Origin: Pseudoduganella danionis
Lineage (GTDB): Bacteria; Pseudomonadota; Gammaproteobacteria; Burkholderiales; Burkholderiaceae_D
DNA: 64,000 nucleotides
Direction: 5' to 3'
NCBI RefSeq assembly: GCF_009720775.1
Contig: NZ_WNKW01000001.1
Location: 124,001 to 188,000 of the forward strand
In this document: positions 8,206-16,886 of the stretch, piece after piece
Layout: every line of letters begins with the position of its first letter
Position numbering within the stretch: position 1 is the first letter of the stretch
The notes under the pieces: generated by a model
Database searches by the model: none
What the model was told of the DNA's origin: nothing
Seen by the model: the letters and a program-made list of their open reading frames with translations, nothing else
Program-made: the position numbers and the translations under genes

Positions 8206-9657
8206 ATGGCTAACAATCCTCTGGCGCCTAGCGCCGCATTCGTCGCGTCTGTCAAAAGTGTCGCGGCTCAGGAAGTGGTGGACACGGCAGCAATCCAGCA
8301 GCTCGATACGGCGCACTATATGCACCCGTTCACCGACCATAAAGCGCTCGGCGAAAAGGGCGCGCGGGTGATGGTGCGCGGCGACGGCATCTATCTGTGG
8401 GACTCGGAAGGCAAGAAGATCGTTGATGGTATGTCGGGCCTGTGGTGCGTGAACGTGGGCTATGGCCGCACCAGCATTTCCAACGCGGTGTACCAGCAGA
8501 TGGAGACGCTGCCTTTCTATAACAGCTTCTTCAACACAACCAATGTGCCGGCTGTGAAACTGGCGACCAAGCTGGCAGAGATTGCGCCGGCCGGTTTCAA
8601 CCATGTGTTCTTTACCGGCTCCGGTTCGGAAGGCAACGACACCAATGTGCGTATGGTGCGCCGCTACTGGGATGTGCTGGGCCACAAGGATAAGCACACC
8701 ATCATCAGCCGCCACAATGCCTACCACGGCAGCACCATGGCCGGTGCTTCTCTGGGCGGCATGGAAGGCATGCATGCGCAGGGCGGCCTGCCGATTCCGG
8801 GCATCGTTCACATCGGCCAGCCCAACTATCTGGAATCGGGCCGCGGCATGACGGAAGACGAATTCGGCATCGAAGCCGCATCGTGGCTGGAAAAGAAAAT
8901 CCTTGAAGTCGGCGTGGAGAAAGTCGCGGCCTTCATCGGCGAGCCAGTGCAGGGCGCGGGTGGGGTGATCATTCCGCCCAAGACCTACTGGCCAGAAATC
9001 CAGCGCATCTGCGACAAATATGGCATCTTGCTGATCGCCGATGAAGTGATTTGCGGCTTCGGCCGGCTTGGTACCTGGTTCGCATCGGACCTGTTCGGCA
9101 TCAAGCCGGACCTGATCACCTTCGCCAAAGGCGTGACCTCGGGCTATGTGCCACTAGGTGGTGTGCTGGTCGGTGATCGCGTGGCCAAAGTGCTCATCGA
9201 ACAGGGCGGCGAATTCAATCACGGCTTTACCTATTCGGGCCATCCGGTGGCCTGTGCTGCGGCGCTGGAAAACATCCGCATCATCGAAGATGAAAAGCTG
9301 GTGCAGCGTGTCGCAAATGAGACGGGGCCTTACCTGAACAAGCGTTTTGCCGAACTGGCTGATCATCCTCTGGTAGGCTATGCCAACAGCTGCGGTTTTG
9401 TGGCCGGCCTCAATCTGGTGCGCAAAAAGGCCGCCGTGGTGCACGATCATGAAGCGTTCGACGAATCACTGGCAGTAGGCATGGTATGTCGCGGCTATAT
9501 GTTCAACAACGGCATGATCATGCGTGCCGTGGGCGACCGTATGATCATTGCGCCGCCACTGGTCATGACAACGGCGCAGATAGATGAAATGATTGCGCTG
9601 ATCCGTCATTGTCTGGATCTGACGTATGCCGATGTCAAACAGCGCGGCTGGGTATAG
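8206..9657 (+). CDS. spuC: Putrescine-pyruvate aminotransferase
   Basis: A 483-residue class-III aminotransferase of the SpuC/omega-transaminase group, which converts putrescine and pyruvate to 4-aminobutanal and alanine. Features are HYMHPFTDHKALG at the N-terminus, MSGLWCVNVGYG (about 76-87), FTGSGSEGNDTNVR in the phosphate cup, GEPVQGAGG near 245, D279 in LLIADEV and the PLP lysine K308 in TFAKGVTSGYVP. AAGGAAAC precedes the ATG. Its place between puuA and the putrescine importer gives the host a direct transamination route that bypasses gamma-glutamylation; PuuC-type dehydrogenases can then oxidise the aldehyde to GABA. Broader diamine or beta-alanine activity is common in this family. 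Confidence 0.9.
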   Translation: MANNPLAPSAAFVASVKSVAAQEVVDTAAIQQLDTAHYMHPFTDHKALGEKGARVMVRGDGIYLWDSEGKKIVDGMSGLWCVNVGYGRTSISNAVYQQMETLPFYNSFFNTTNVPAVKLATKLAEIAPAGFNHVFFTGSGSEGNDTNVRMVRRYWDVLGHKDKHTIISRHNAYHGSTMAGASLGGMEGMHAQGGLPIPGIVHIGQPNYLESGRGMTEDEFGIEAASWLEKKILEVGVEKVAAFIGEPVQGAGGVIIPPKTYWPEIQRICDKYGILLIADEVICGFGRLGTWFASDLFGIKPDLITFAKGVTSGYVPLGGVLVGDRVAKVLIEQGGEFNHGFTYSGHPVACAAALENIRIIEDEKLVQRVANETGPYLNKRFAELADHPLVGYANSCGFVAGLNLVRKKAAVVHDHEAFDESLAVGMVCRGYMFNNGMIMRAVGDRMIIAPPLVMTTAQIDEMIALIRHCLDLTYADVKQRGWV

Positions 9658-9740
9658 TTTTTGCTGAAGGTAGATACGAAGTTTAGTAGCACGGTTTTTT
9701 TCTAAGCGTATTCTCAACAGATCGAAAGAGGAAAATAATA

Positions 9741-10880
9741 ATGACACCGAATCCAGCACTAAAGCATCGAATGTCCCGCGGGCTAGCCAGCCTGATTTCT
9801 GCAGCAGCACTGACCGCAGCAGTCGCGCTTCCTGCTGCTGCCCAGCAGGAAGAAAAAGTTCTGAACATCTACAACTGGTCGGACTACATCGCTGAAGACA
9901 CCATCAAGAACTTTGAAAAGGAAACCGGCATCAAGGTCCGTTACGACCTGTTCGACAGTAACGAAGTACTGCACGCCAAACTGGCGGCAGGTAAAACCGG
10001 TTACGACATCGTGGTCCCTTCGTCCAACTGGGCGCGTCTGCAGATCGATGGTGGCCTGCTGCGCGAACTGGATAAGAGCAAGCTGCCGAATCTGGCCAAT
10101 ATGGACCCGCAATTGCAGGCACTGATCGGCAAGCTCGATCCGGGCAACAAGCATCTGGTAGTCTGGCTGTGGGGCTTTACCACGCTGGGCATCAACGTGG
10201 ACAAGGTCAAGGCAGCACTGGGCGGCATGCCTATGCCGGAAAATGCCTGGGACCTGATCTTCGATCCGAAATATGTCTCGAAACTGAAATCCTGCGGCGT
10301 CTCCGTGCTCGATTCGCCTTCCGAAATTCTGCCGCCAGCCCTGCAGTACATTAACAAGCCTGCCTTCTCGAAGAACGCTTCCGACTATCAGGATGCCGGC
10401 CGTCTGCTGCAATCGATCCGTCCCTACATTACCCTGTTCTCGTCCTCCGGCTACATCAACGACCTGGCCAACGGTTCGCTGTGCCTGTCGCTGGGCTGGT
10501 CCGGTGACATCAACATCGCCCGTCAGCGCGCCATCGACGCCAAGAACGGCAACAACATCGTCGCGCTGGTTCCCAAGACCACCGCCACCCTGCTGTTCGA
10601 TACCATGGCCATCCCGACCGATGCGCCACATCCGAACAATGCCCACCTGTGGATCAACTACATCACCCGTCCTGAGGTGCACGCCAGTCTGACCAACAAG
10701 GTGTTCTACGCCAATCCGAATGCAGCAGCGCTCAAGTTCGTGAAGAAGGAGCTGGCCGAGAACAAGACCATCTATCTGTCCGACGAAGACAAGAAGCGCA
10801 TGACAGTGCCAGAGCCTTACAGCTCCGATACCCGCCGCGTGATGACGCGCGTTTATACCAAGTTCAAAACCGGCCTTTGA
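9741..10880 (+). CDS. potF: Putrescine-binding periplasmic protein
   Basis: A 379-residue extracytoplasmic solute-binding protein of the PotF/SpuD group. It has a Sec signal peptide (hydrophobic stretch about 14-33, likely cleavage after A34 in PAAAQQ). The mature protein opens with LNIYNWSDYIAEDTI, the conserved polyamine-binder start whose Trp and Asp line the amine site. LSLGWSGDINIAR and YITRPEVHA are also typical. An alternative start at residue 11 would give a shorter signal peptide. AGAGGAAAA precedes the chosen ATG. It is the first of four importer genes, and a strong stem-loop follows it, which may let it be made in excess over the membrane components. Confidence 0.92.
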   Translation: MTPNPALKHRMSRGLASLISAAALTAAVALPAAAQQEEKVLNIYNWSDYIAEDTIKNFEKETGIKVRYDLFDSNEVLHAKLAAGKTGYDIVVPSSNWARLQIDGGLLRELDKSKLPNLANMDPQLQALIGKLDPGNKHLVVWLWGFTTLGINVDKVKAALGGMPMPENAWDLIFDPKYVSKLKSCGVSVLDSPSEILPPALQYINKPAFSKNASDYQDAGRLLQSIRPYITLFSSSGYINDLANGSLCLSLGWSGDINIARQRAIDAKNGNNIVALVPKTTATLLFDTMAIPTDAPHPNNAHLWINYITRPEVHASLTNKVFYANPNAAALKFVKKELAENKTIYLSDEDKKRMTVPEPYSSDTRRVMTRVYTKFKTGL

Positions 10881-10892
10881 TTGACCTAACGG

Positions 10893-10914
10893 GCACCCGG
10901 CATGGTCCGGGTGC
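10893..10914 (+). promoter_or_regulatory. Intercistronic stem-loop between potF and potG
   Basis: GCACCCGG and CCGGGTGC form a perfect 8-base-pair stem around a CATGGT loop, 12 bases after the potF stop. There is no immediate T-run, although TTTGATTTTTT follows about 25 bases later. Stem-loops like this after binding-protein genes (malE is the known example) protect the upstream mRNA and reduce downstream expression. That role is inferred here. Confidence 0.6.
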
Positions 10915-10953
10915 GGCCGCCGCATGTCCGTTTGATTTTTTGACTGCTCTATC

Positions 10954-12102
10954 ATGAATAAAGCTTCTATTGCTACGTCGGTACGAGACGCCGACCAGCC
11001 GTTTCTGGCGATCCGGAATCTGGTGAAGTCGTTCGACGGCGTACGCGCTGTGGATGACATCTCGGTCAACATCAACAAAGGCGAAATCTTTGCCCTGCTC
11101 GGTAGCTCCGGCTGCGGTAAATCGACGCTGCTGCGCATGCTGGCCGGCTTCGAAACCCCGACTTCGGGCCAGATTCTGCTGGGCGGGCAGAACATCGTCA
11201 GCGTGCCGCCGTATCAGCGCCCGATCAACATGATGTTCCAGTCGTATGCGCTGTTCCCGCACCTGACGGTGTGGGACAACGTGGCCTTCGGCCTGCGCCG
11301 CGACGGCATGCCGGAAGATCAGGTGGCCGAGCGTGTGAAGAAGATGCTCGATCTGGTGCAACTGGCCAAATATGGCCGGCGCAAACCGCACCAGCTATCC
11401 GGCGGCCAGCAGCAGCGCGTGGCGCTGGCACGCAGTCTGGCCAAGCGTCCGCAGTTGCTGCTGCTGGATGAACCGCTCGGCGCACTCGATAAAAAACTGC
11501 GCGAGCAGACCCAGATGGAACTGGTCAGCATCATCGAAGAAGTGGGCGTGACCTGCGTCATGGTGACGCACGATCAGGATGAAGCCATGAGCATGGCCAC
11601 CCGCATCGCCATCATGAGCGAAGGGCGTATCCTGCAGGTGGGGGCGCCCGACGAAATCTACGAAACTCCGAACTGCCGCTTCGTGGCCGATTTCATCGGC
11701 AGCGTGAATATGTTCGAAGGCCGCGTGGTGGTGGATTGCCCGGACCACGTGATCGTCGAATCGCCCGAAGGCAAGCATTACATCAACCACGGCATTACCG
11801 GCACCATGGGCATGGAAGTGGCCATTGCCGTGCGTCCCGAGAAAATCTGCATCCAGCTCGATGCGCCGACCGACCAGCAGCGCGCCAGTCTGGCCGAGCA
11901 GGGCTACAACCAGGCTTCCGGCGTGATCACGGCGCTGGCCTACTTCGGCAACGAAACCCGCTACCACGTGCGGCTCGATAGCGGTATGGATCTGCGCGTC
12001 TCGCGTACCAATGCAGCGCGCCACCAGACCACTACGCTGGAACGCGATATGCGCGTGCACGCATGGTGGGATGGTTCCGACATCGTGGCACTGACTAGCT
12101 GA
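10954..12102 (+). CDS. potG: Putrescine ABC transporter ATP-binding protein
   Basis: A 382-residue ABC ATPase. Walker A is GSSGCGKST (50-58), the Q-loop lies in [13 protein letters not shown], the signature is LSGGQ (148-152) and Walker B is LLLLDEP (168-174), with the switch histidine in [11 protein letters not shown]. The C-terminal third (about 250-382) is a TOBE-type domain, as in PotA/PotG. It powers putrescine import from the cytoplasmic face together with PotH and PotI. No strong Shine-Dalgarno precedes the ATG, which may be one reason for lower expression than potF. The permease gene potH follows after 8 bases. Confidence 0.93.
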   Translation: MNKASIATSVRDADQPFLAIRNLVKSFDGVRAVDDISVNINKGEIFALLGSSGCGKSTLLRMLAGFETPTSGQILLGGQNIVSVPPYQRPINMMFQSYALFPHLTVWDNVAFGLRRDGMPEDQVAERVKKMLDLVQLAKYGRRKPHQLSGGQQQRVALARSLAKRPQLLLLDEPLGALDKKLREQTQMELVSIIEEVGVTCVMVTHDQDEAMSMATRIAIMSEGRILQVGAPDEIYETPNCRFVADFIGSVNMFEGRVVVDCPDHVIVESPEGKHYINHGITGTMGMEVAIAVRPEKICIQLDAPTDQQRASLAEQGYNQASGVITALAYFGNETRYHVRLDSGMDLRVSRTNAARHQTTTLERDMRVHAWWDGSDIVALTS

Positions 12103-12110
12103 GTGACGCC

Positions 12111-13019
12111 ATGAAGAAAGCTCTCACCCATGCTTTGAGTCTGCGCTGGATTACGGGACGGCGGGTGGTTATCGCCGTGCCATTCCTGTGGCTGACCTTT
12201 GCCTTCCTCGTGCCGTTCCTGATCGTGATGCGCATCAGCTTCACGGAATCGGATGGCGGCAATCCGTTCGGCACCCTGATGACTATCGTCGACGGGGTGA
12301 TCACGCTCAAGGTCAAGATCTCCAACTACCTGTTCATCGCACAGGATGACCTGTATGTGATGACCTATCTGAGTTCGCTCAAATTCGCCGCCATCACCAC
12401 AGTGCTGTGCCTGATCATCGGCTACCCGTTCGCCTACTTCATGGCGCGTTCGCGCACCACCCTGCGCCCTGTGCTGATGATGATGGTGATGCTGCCGTTC
12501 TGGACCTCCTTCCTGCTGCGTATCTACGCATGGAAGGGCATCCTGGCCAACAACGGCATCCTCAATCACATCCTGATGAGCCTGGGCGTGATCGGTGAAC
12601 CGCTGCACCTGATGAACACCCAGTTCTCGCTGATCATCGGCATGGTGTATGCCTACCTGCCGTTCATGATACTGCCGCTGTACGCCAATCTGGTGAAGAT
12701 GGATATCCGCTTCCTCGAAGCGGCCGCCGATCTCGGTGCCACACCCGTGCAGACGTTCTGGCGCATCACCGTGCCGCTGTCGAAGTCCGGCATCATCGCC
12801 GGTTCCATGCTGGTGTTCATTCCGGCCGTGGGCGAGTACGTGATACCGGAACTGCTGGGTGGTCCGGAAACACTGATGATAGGCCACGTGCTGTGGGATG
12901 AATTCTTCACCAATAACGACTGGCCGATGGCCTCGTCGGTGACGGTGGTGGTGATATTGCTGATCCTCGTGCCGATGGCGATCTTTAACAAATACAAAGC
13001 CGAACAGGAGGCCCGCTAA
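12111..13019 (+). CDS. potH: Putrescine ABC transporter permease
   Basis: A 302-residue inner-membrane protein with about six transmembrane helices. It carries the EAA loop that contacts the ATPase: EAAADLGATPVQTFWRITVP near residue 203. It belongs to the BPD_transp_1 (MetI-like) fold. Its stop and the potI start overlap as TAATG, so the two permease halves are co-translated in equal amounts. The membrane partner is PotI, the ATPase PotG and the binding protein PotF. Confidence 0.92.
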   Translation: MKKALTHALSLRWITGRRVVIAVPFLWLTFAFLVPFLIVMRISFTESDGGNPFGTLMTIVDGVITLKVKISNYLFIAQDDLYVMTYLSSLKFAAITTVLCLIIGYPFAYFMARSRTTLRPVLMMMVMLPFWTSFLLRIYAWKGILANNGILNHILMSLGVIGEPLHLMNTQFSLIIGMVYAYLPFMILPLYANLVKMDIRFLEAAADLGATPVQTFWRITVPLSKSGIIAGSMLVFIPAVGEYVIPELLGGPETLMIGHVLWDEFFTNNDWPMASSVTVVVILLILVPMAIFNKYKAEQEAR

Positions 13020-13867
13020 TGAGTGGAAACTGGTTACAGCGCTGGTTCGGGCGCGGCTGGCTGTCGATGGGCTATCTGTTCCTCTACCTGCCTATCATCG
13101 TACTGGTCGTATTCTCGTTTAACAGCTCACGGCAGGACATGATCTGGAGCGGCTTCTCGACGCGCTGGTACACGGAACTGCTGAACGATACGGAAATCAT
13201 CAGCGGCTTCTGGCTGTCGATCCGCATCGCCGTGCTGACGGCCTGCGCTTCCGTGGTACTGGGTACGTTCGCTGCATTTGTGCTGAACCGCTACCAGCGC
13301 TTCTACGGCCGCACACTGTTCTCGGGCATGGTCAGCGCACCGCTGGTGATGCCGGAAGTGATTATCGGCCTGTCGCTGCTGCTGATGCTGGTGTCGGTAC
13401 AAAAACTGTTCGGCTTCCCCGAGCGTGGCCTTACCACCATCTGGTTGGGGCATACGCTGCTGGGTATGGCCTATGCGGCTGTGGTGGTGCAATCGCGTCT
13501 GCAGGAGATGAGCAAGTCGCTGGAAGAAGCGGCCATGGATCTGGGCTGCAAGCCCCATCAGGTGTTCTTCCTGGTCACGCTGCCGAATATCACGCAGGCA
13601 CTCGGTTCGGCGTGGCTGCTGACTTTCACGCTGTCGCTTGACGATGTGGTGCTGTCGGCCTTCCTGTCCGGTCCCGGCTCGTCCACCATGCCCATCGTGA
13701 TTTTCTCGCGCGCCCGTCTGGGCCTCGATCCGCGCGTGAACGCAGTCGCAGCATTAACGATATTGGTAGTTTCCATCGGTGTGGTTGCTTCGAGTTTGTA
13801 TATGGCGCGTGCCGAGCGCCTGCGGCAGAAACAGATTTCCGCTGCCTTCAAAGCAGATAACGAGTAA
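13019..13867 (+). CDS. potI: Putrescine ABC transporter permease
   Basis: A 282-residue permease with about six hydrophobic helices. The EAA loop is visible as SLEEAAMDLGCKPHQVFFLV near residue 166, and DDVVLSAFLSGPGSSTMP is typical of PotC/PotI. It pairs with PotH in the importer channel. Its ATG overlaps the potH stop, and it ends 27 bases before the porin gene. The order potF-G-H-I matches the E. coli putrescine operon. Confidence 0.92.
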   Translation: MSGNWLQRWFGRGWLSMGYLFLYLPIIVLVVFSFNSSRQDMIWSGFSTRWYTELLNDTEIISGFWLSIRIAVLTACASVVLGTFAAFVLNRYQRFYGRTLFSGMVSAPLVMPEVIIGLSLLLMLVSVQKLFGFPERGLTTIWLGHTLLGMAYAAVVVQSRLQEMSKSLEEAAMDLGCKPHQVFFLVTLPNITQALGSAWLLTFTLSLDDVVLSAFLSGPGSSTMPIVIFSRARLGLDPRVNAVAALTILVVSIGVVASSLYMARAERLRQKQISAAFKADNE

Positions 13868-13894
13868 CGCTTACAACAATCATAAGGAGTAGCT

Positions 13895-15367
13895 ATGCAC
13901 ATACTGAAGAAAGTCGTACTGGCCCTGGCCGTTGCTTACCCAGCGATTGCTGGTGCGCAGACCAATAAGGAGCTGAAGGCCGAACTCGAAGCACTGAAGA
14001 ATCAGGTCAAGCGGCTGGAAGCCCTGATCGAGAAGACCGGTGCACAGGCCCAGCAGGCCAGCACGCAGGCGGTGCAGGCCAGTACCCAGGCAGCACAGGC
14101 CAGCACTCAGGCTGCCGAGGTCAGCGCCAAGGTAGCGCAGGCGGCCGATAACGGCGTTGATCCGGCCGAGTTCAATCGCATCCGCATCAAGACCGAGGCC
14201 ATGGAAGACGCCACCGAAGCCAATGGCTTCAAGGGCGTGAAGATTTCCGGTTATGTCGATCCGACCTATATGTATAACCGCAATGCGAAGACCTCGAGCT
14301 TCGTTTTCCTGAACAATAACAGCGCGGTCAACGGCTCGACCGAGACCTTCGGCTACGACAATACCTTCTTCGGCAGCGGCATGCTGAACTTCGAGAAGGA
14401 ACTGGAAGGCGGCACCAAGGTCAAACTGACCATGATGCCTAGTAAGAGCGCGGGCGCAGGCTACAACTTCGGCAATCTGGTGCATGAAGCTACGCTGGTG
14501 GTGCCGCTGGGTGACCTGAACACCCGCTTGATCGCTGGTCAGTGGGCTGACTGGACCGGCTACGAGCTGATTCCATCGAACCAGAACAAGCTGATTACCC
14601 ACAACCTGCTGTTCGACTTCTCGGCAGCGAACTTCTACACGGGTGCCGGTATGGAGTTCGTCAACGGCCAATGGGATACCAAGGTATTGGTGGGTAACCT
14701 GAACCGCTCGCGCATCGATACGGGCAAGCGTGAAACGCCGGGCCTGTTCTACCGCGTCGACTACGCCAAGGGCGAGTTCAATGGTTTCGGCTTCTCCGGC
14801 ATCCACGCCGGCTTTGACGACCATGACCAGTTCGGCCGCCTCGACCTGATGGAAGTGGATGGTTACTTCACCCGTGGCGACTGGAACGTGCAGGGCCAGT
14901 TGTCGTATGGCCGCCAGAAGGCTACCGACTACAACGCCTATAGCGGCAACGGCACCCACTGGTTCGGCCTGTCCGGTCTGGCGTCGTACAAGATCACGCC
15001 ACGCTTTGAAACCATCGCCCGCTTCGACTACATCAACAACCGCGGTAATGGCGGCGGCGTATTCGGTTCGACCTTCGGCGGTGTCTGCAAAGACATCACC
15101 GGTGCCGATGCCAACTGCCCGGATGGCCGCAACGGCTTCGGTTCCAGCATGATGTTCGATGGCAGCAGCTGGGTGGTCTCCGATCCTACGCAGGGTACGC
15201 GCCGTTACGCTCTGTCGCTGGGTGTGAACTATGCGCTGATGCCTGGCGTGAACGTGAAGGGTGAATACCGCTACGACCGTTCGTCCGGCAATGTGTTCAA
15301 GACGTTTGATGAAAGCTACCGCAAAGACAACCACGTGCTGGGTGTTTCGACGGTGGTCAGTTTCTAA
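13895..15367 (+). CDS. Coiled-coil outer-membrane porin-like protein (DUF3138-like)
   Basis: A 490-residue secreted protein. A Sec signal peptide (cleavage probably after A21 in AGA-QT) is followed by a coiled coil at about 23-86: first charged heptads (ELKAELEALKNQVKRLEALI), then an Ala/Ser/Thr/Gln repeat with ASTQ at 55, 62 and 69. From about 110 on the sequence alternates polar and aromatic residues (GVKISGYVDPTYMYN, ARFDYINNRG, GVNYALMPGVNVKGEYRYD) and ends in a phenylalanine (VVSF), typical of a beta-barrel. I associate it from memory with DUF3138. Placed inside the polyamine operon, 27 bases after potI, it is probably the outer-membrane channel for polyamines. That role is inference. 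Confidence 0.72.
   Translation: MHILKKVVLALAVAYPAIAGAQTNKELKAELEALKNQVKRLEALIEKTGAQAQQASTQAVQASTQAAQASTQAAEVSAKVAQAADNGVDPAEFNRIRIKTEAMEDATEANGFKGVKISGYVDPTYMYNRNAKTSSFVFLNNNSAVNGSTETFGYDNTFFGSGMLNFEKELEGGTKVKLTMMPSKSAGAGYNFGNLVHEATLVVPLGDLNTRLIAGQWADWTGYELIPSNQNKLITHNLLFDFSAANFYTGAGMEFVNGQWDTKVLVGNLNRSRIDTGKRETPGLFYRVDYAKGEFNGFGFSGIHAGFDDHDQFGRLDLMEVDGYFTRGDWNVQGQLSYGRQKATDYNAYSGNGTHWFGLSGLASYKITPRFETIARFDYINNRGNGGGVFGSTFGGVCKDITGADANCPDGRNGFGSSMMFDGSSWVVSDPTQGTRRYALSLGVNYALMPGVNVKGEYRYDRSSGNVFKTFDESYRKDNHVLGVSTVVSF
14057..14119 (+). repeat. Three 21-base repeats encoding an ASTQ heptad
   Basis: Three in-frame 21-base units encode A-S-T-Q-A-(V/A)-(Q/E), residues 55-75 of the porin-like protein. 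Exact seven-residue spacing with alanine at core positions gives an alanine-zipper coiled coil, like that of Braun lipoprotein. The units differ at third codon positions, so they are old rather than a recent slippage product. Confidence 0.75.
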
Positions 15368-15390
15368 AAAAGAGAGTAGTGGAGGCGAAG

Positions 15391-16878
15391 ATGACAGCAA
15401 CATCGTGGCATGAGCGTGCAGCACAACTGGAAATCGATGGCCGCGCCGTAATTGGCGGCCAGCGGGTATGGGCTGTGGCCGGACAGCAGTTCGAAAATCT
15501 GTCTCCGATAGATGGACGCAAGCTGGGTATGGTGGCACGCTGCGATGCTGCCGATGTTGATGTCGCCGTCGCCGTGGCGCGCGCTGCATTCGAAGACCGG
15601 CGCTGGGCGGGCAAGTCGCCTGCGCAGCGCAAGCGCGTGCTGATCAAGTTTGCCGATCTGGTGCAGCAGCACGGTGCCGAACTGGCGCTGCTGGAAACGC
15701 TGGACATGGGCAAGCCTATCAAGTACAGCCAGAGCGTGGACGTGGGCGCGACGGCCAACTGCCTGCGCTGGTATGGCGAAGCGATCGACAAGGTATATGA
15801 CGAAATCGCGCCGACGGCCGATAGCAGTCTGGCGCTGATTACGCGCGAGCCGGTGGGTGTGGTGGCTGCCATCGTGCCATGGAACTACCCGATGATCATG
15901 GCGGCGTGGAAGATTGCGCCGGCACTGGCAGCGGGTAATAGCGTGGTGCTTAAGCCGTCGGAAAAATCGCCGCTGACGGCCCTGCGTCTGGCCGATATCG
16001 CACTGGAAGCCGGCATACCGGCTGGTGTATTCAATGTGCTGCCCGGCTATGGTCATGAAGCCGGCGCAGCGCTGGCGCAGCATATGGATGTGGACTGCAT
16101 AGGCTTTACGGGGTCCACCCGTGTGGGCAAGCAGATCATGCAGATGGCTGGCCAGTCCAATCTGAAGCGGGCGTGGACGGAGCTGGGCGGTAAATCGGCC
16201 AACATCGTCTGTGCTGATTGCCCCGATCTGGATGCGGCCGTGGCAGCAGCCATCGGCTCGATCTATTTCAATCAGGGCGAAAGCTGCAATGCGCCTTCGC
16301 GCCTGTTCGTGGAAGCCTCCATCAAGGACCAGTTCATCGAAAAGGCGCTGGCGATGATGCCGAGCTACCAGCCTGGCGATCCGCTCGACGAAGCCACCGT
16401 GATGGGCGCGATCGTCGATGCAACCCAGATGAAGACAGTGCTCAGTTATATCGAAGCGGGCAAGGCTGATGGTGCCCGCCTGCTGTCGGGTGGTCAGCAA
16501 TCGCGCACGGCCAGCGGCGGCTACTTCGTCGAGCCTACGCTGTTCGACGGCGTGAACAGCGAGATGAAAATCGCGCGGGAAGAAATCTTCGGCCCTGTAT
16601 TGTCGGTGCTGAGCTTTACCGACCTGCAGGACGCCATCAAACAGGCGAATGCCACCTCCTACGGCTTGCAGGCTGCCGTGTGGACGGCTGATCTGTCGAA
16701 AGCCATCCAGACGGCGCGTGCGCTGCGTGCCGGTACGGTGCACGTCAATCAGTACGACGGTGACGATATCACCGTGCCGTTTGGTGGCTACAAGCAGTCG
16801 GGCAATGGCCGCGACAAGTCACTGCACGCCTTTGATAAATATACCGAGCTGAAAACCACCTGGATACAGATCGGCTGA
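15391..16878 (+). CDS. puuC: Gamma-glutamyl-gamma-aminobutyraldehyde dehydrogenase
   Basis: A 495-residue NAD(P)-dependent aldehyde dehydrogenase, the length of E. coli PuuC. The general base is E264 in WTELGGKS and the nucleophile C299 in NQGESCNA. IVPWNYPM (161-168) and GFTGSTRVG (238-246) belong to the cofactor fold. It oxidises gamma-glutamyl-gamma-aminobutyraldehyde to gamma-glutamyl-GABA, and in this family often also free 4-aminobutanal from SpuC, so it can serve both putrescine routes. The ATG at 15391 sits 6 bases after GGAGG; an in-frame GTG at 15379 overlaps that site and is rejected. It lies between the porin and the glutamine-synthetase-like gene. Confidence 0.92.
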   Translation: MTATSWHERAAQLEIDGRAVIGGQRVWAVAGQQFENLSPIDGRKLGMVARCDAADVDVAVAVARAAFEDRRWAGKSPAQRKRVLIKFADLVQQHGAELALLETLDMGKPIKYSQSVDVGATANCLRWYGEAIDKVYDEIAPTADSSLALITREPVGVVAAIVPWNYPMIMAAWKIAPALAAGNSVVLKPSEKSPLTALRLADIALEAGIPAGVFNVLPGYGHEAGAALAQHMDVDCIGFTGSTRVGKQIMQMAGQSNLKRAWTELGGKSANIVCADCPDLDAAVAAAIGSIYFNQGESCNAPSRLFVEASIKDQFIEKALAMMPSYQPGDPLDEATVMGAIVDATQMKTVLSYIEAGKADGARLLSGGQQSRTASGGYFVEPTLFDGVNSEMKIAREEIFGPVLSVLSFTDLQDAIKQANATSYGLQAAVWTADLSKAIQTARALRAGTVHVNQYDGDDITVPFGGYKQSGNGRDKSLHAFDKYTELKTTWIQIG

Positions 16879-16886
16879 GAGTTCCC

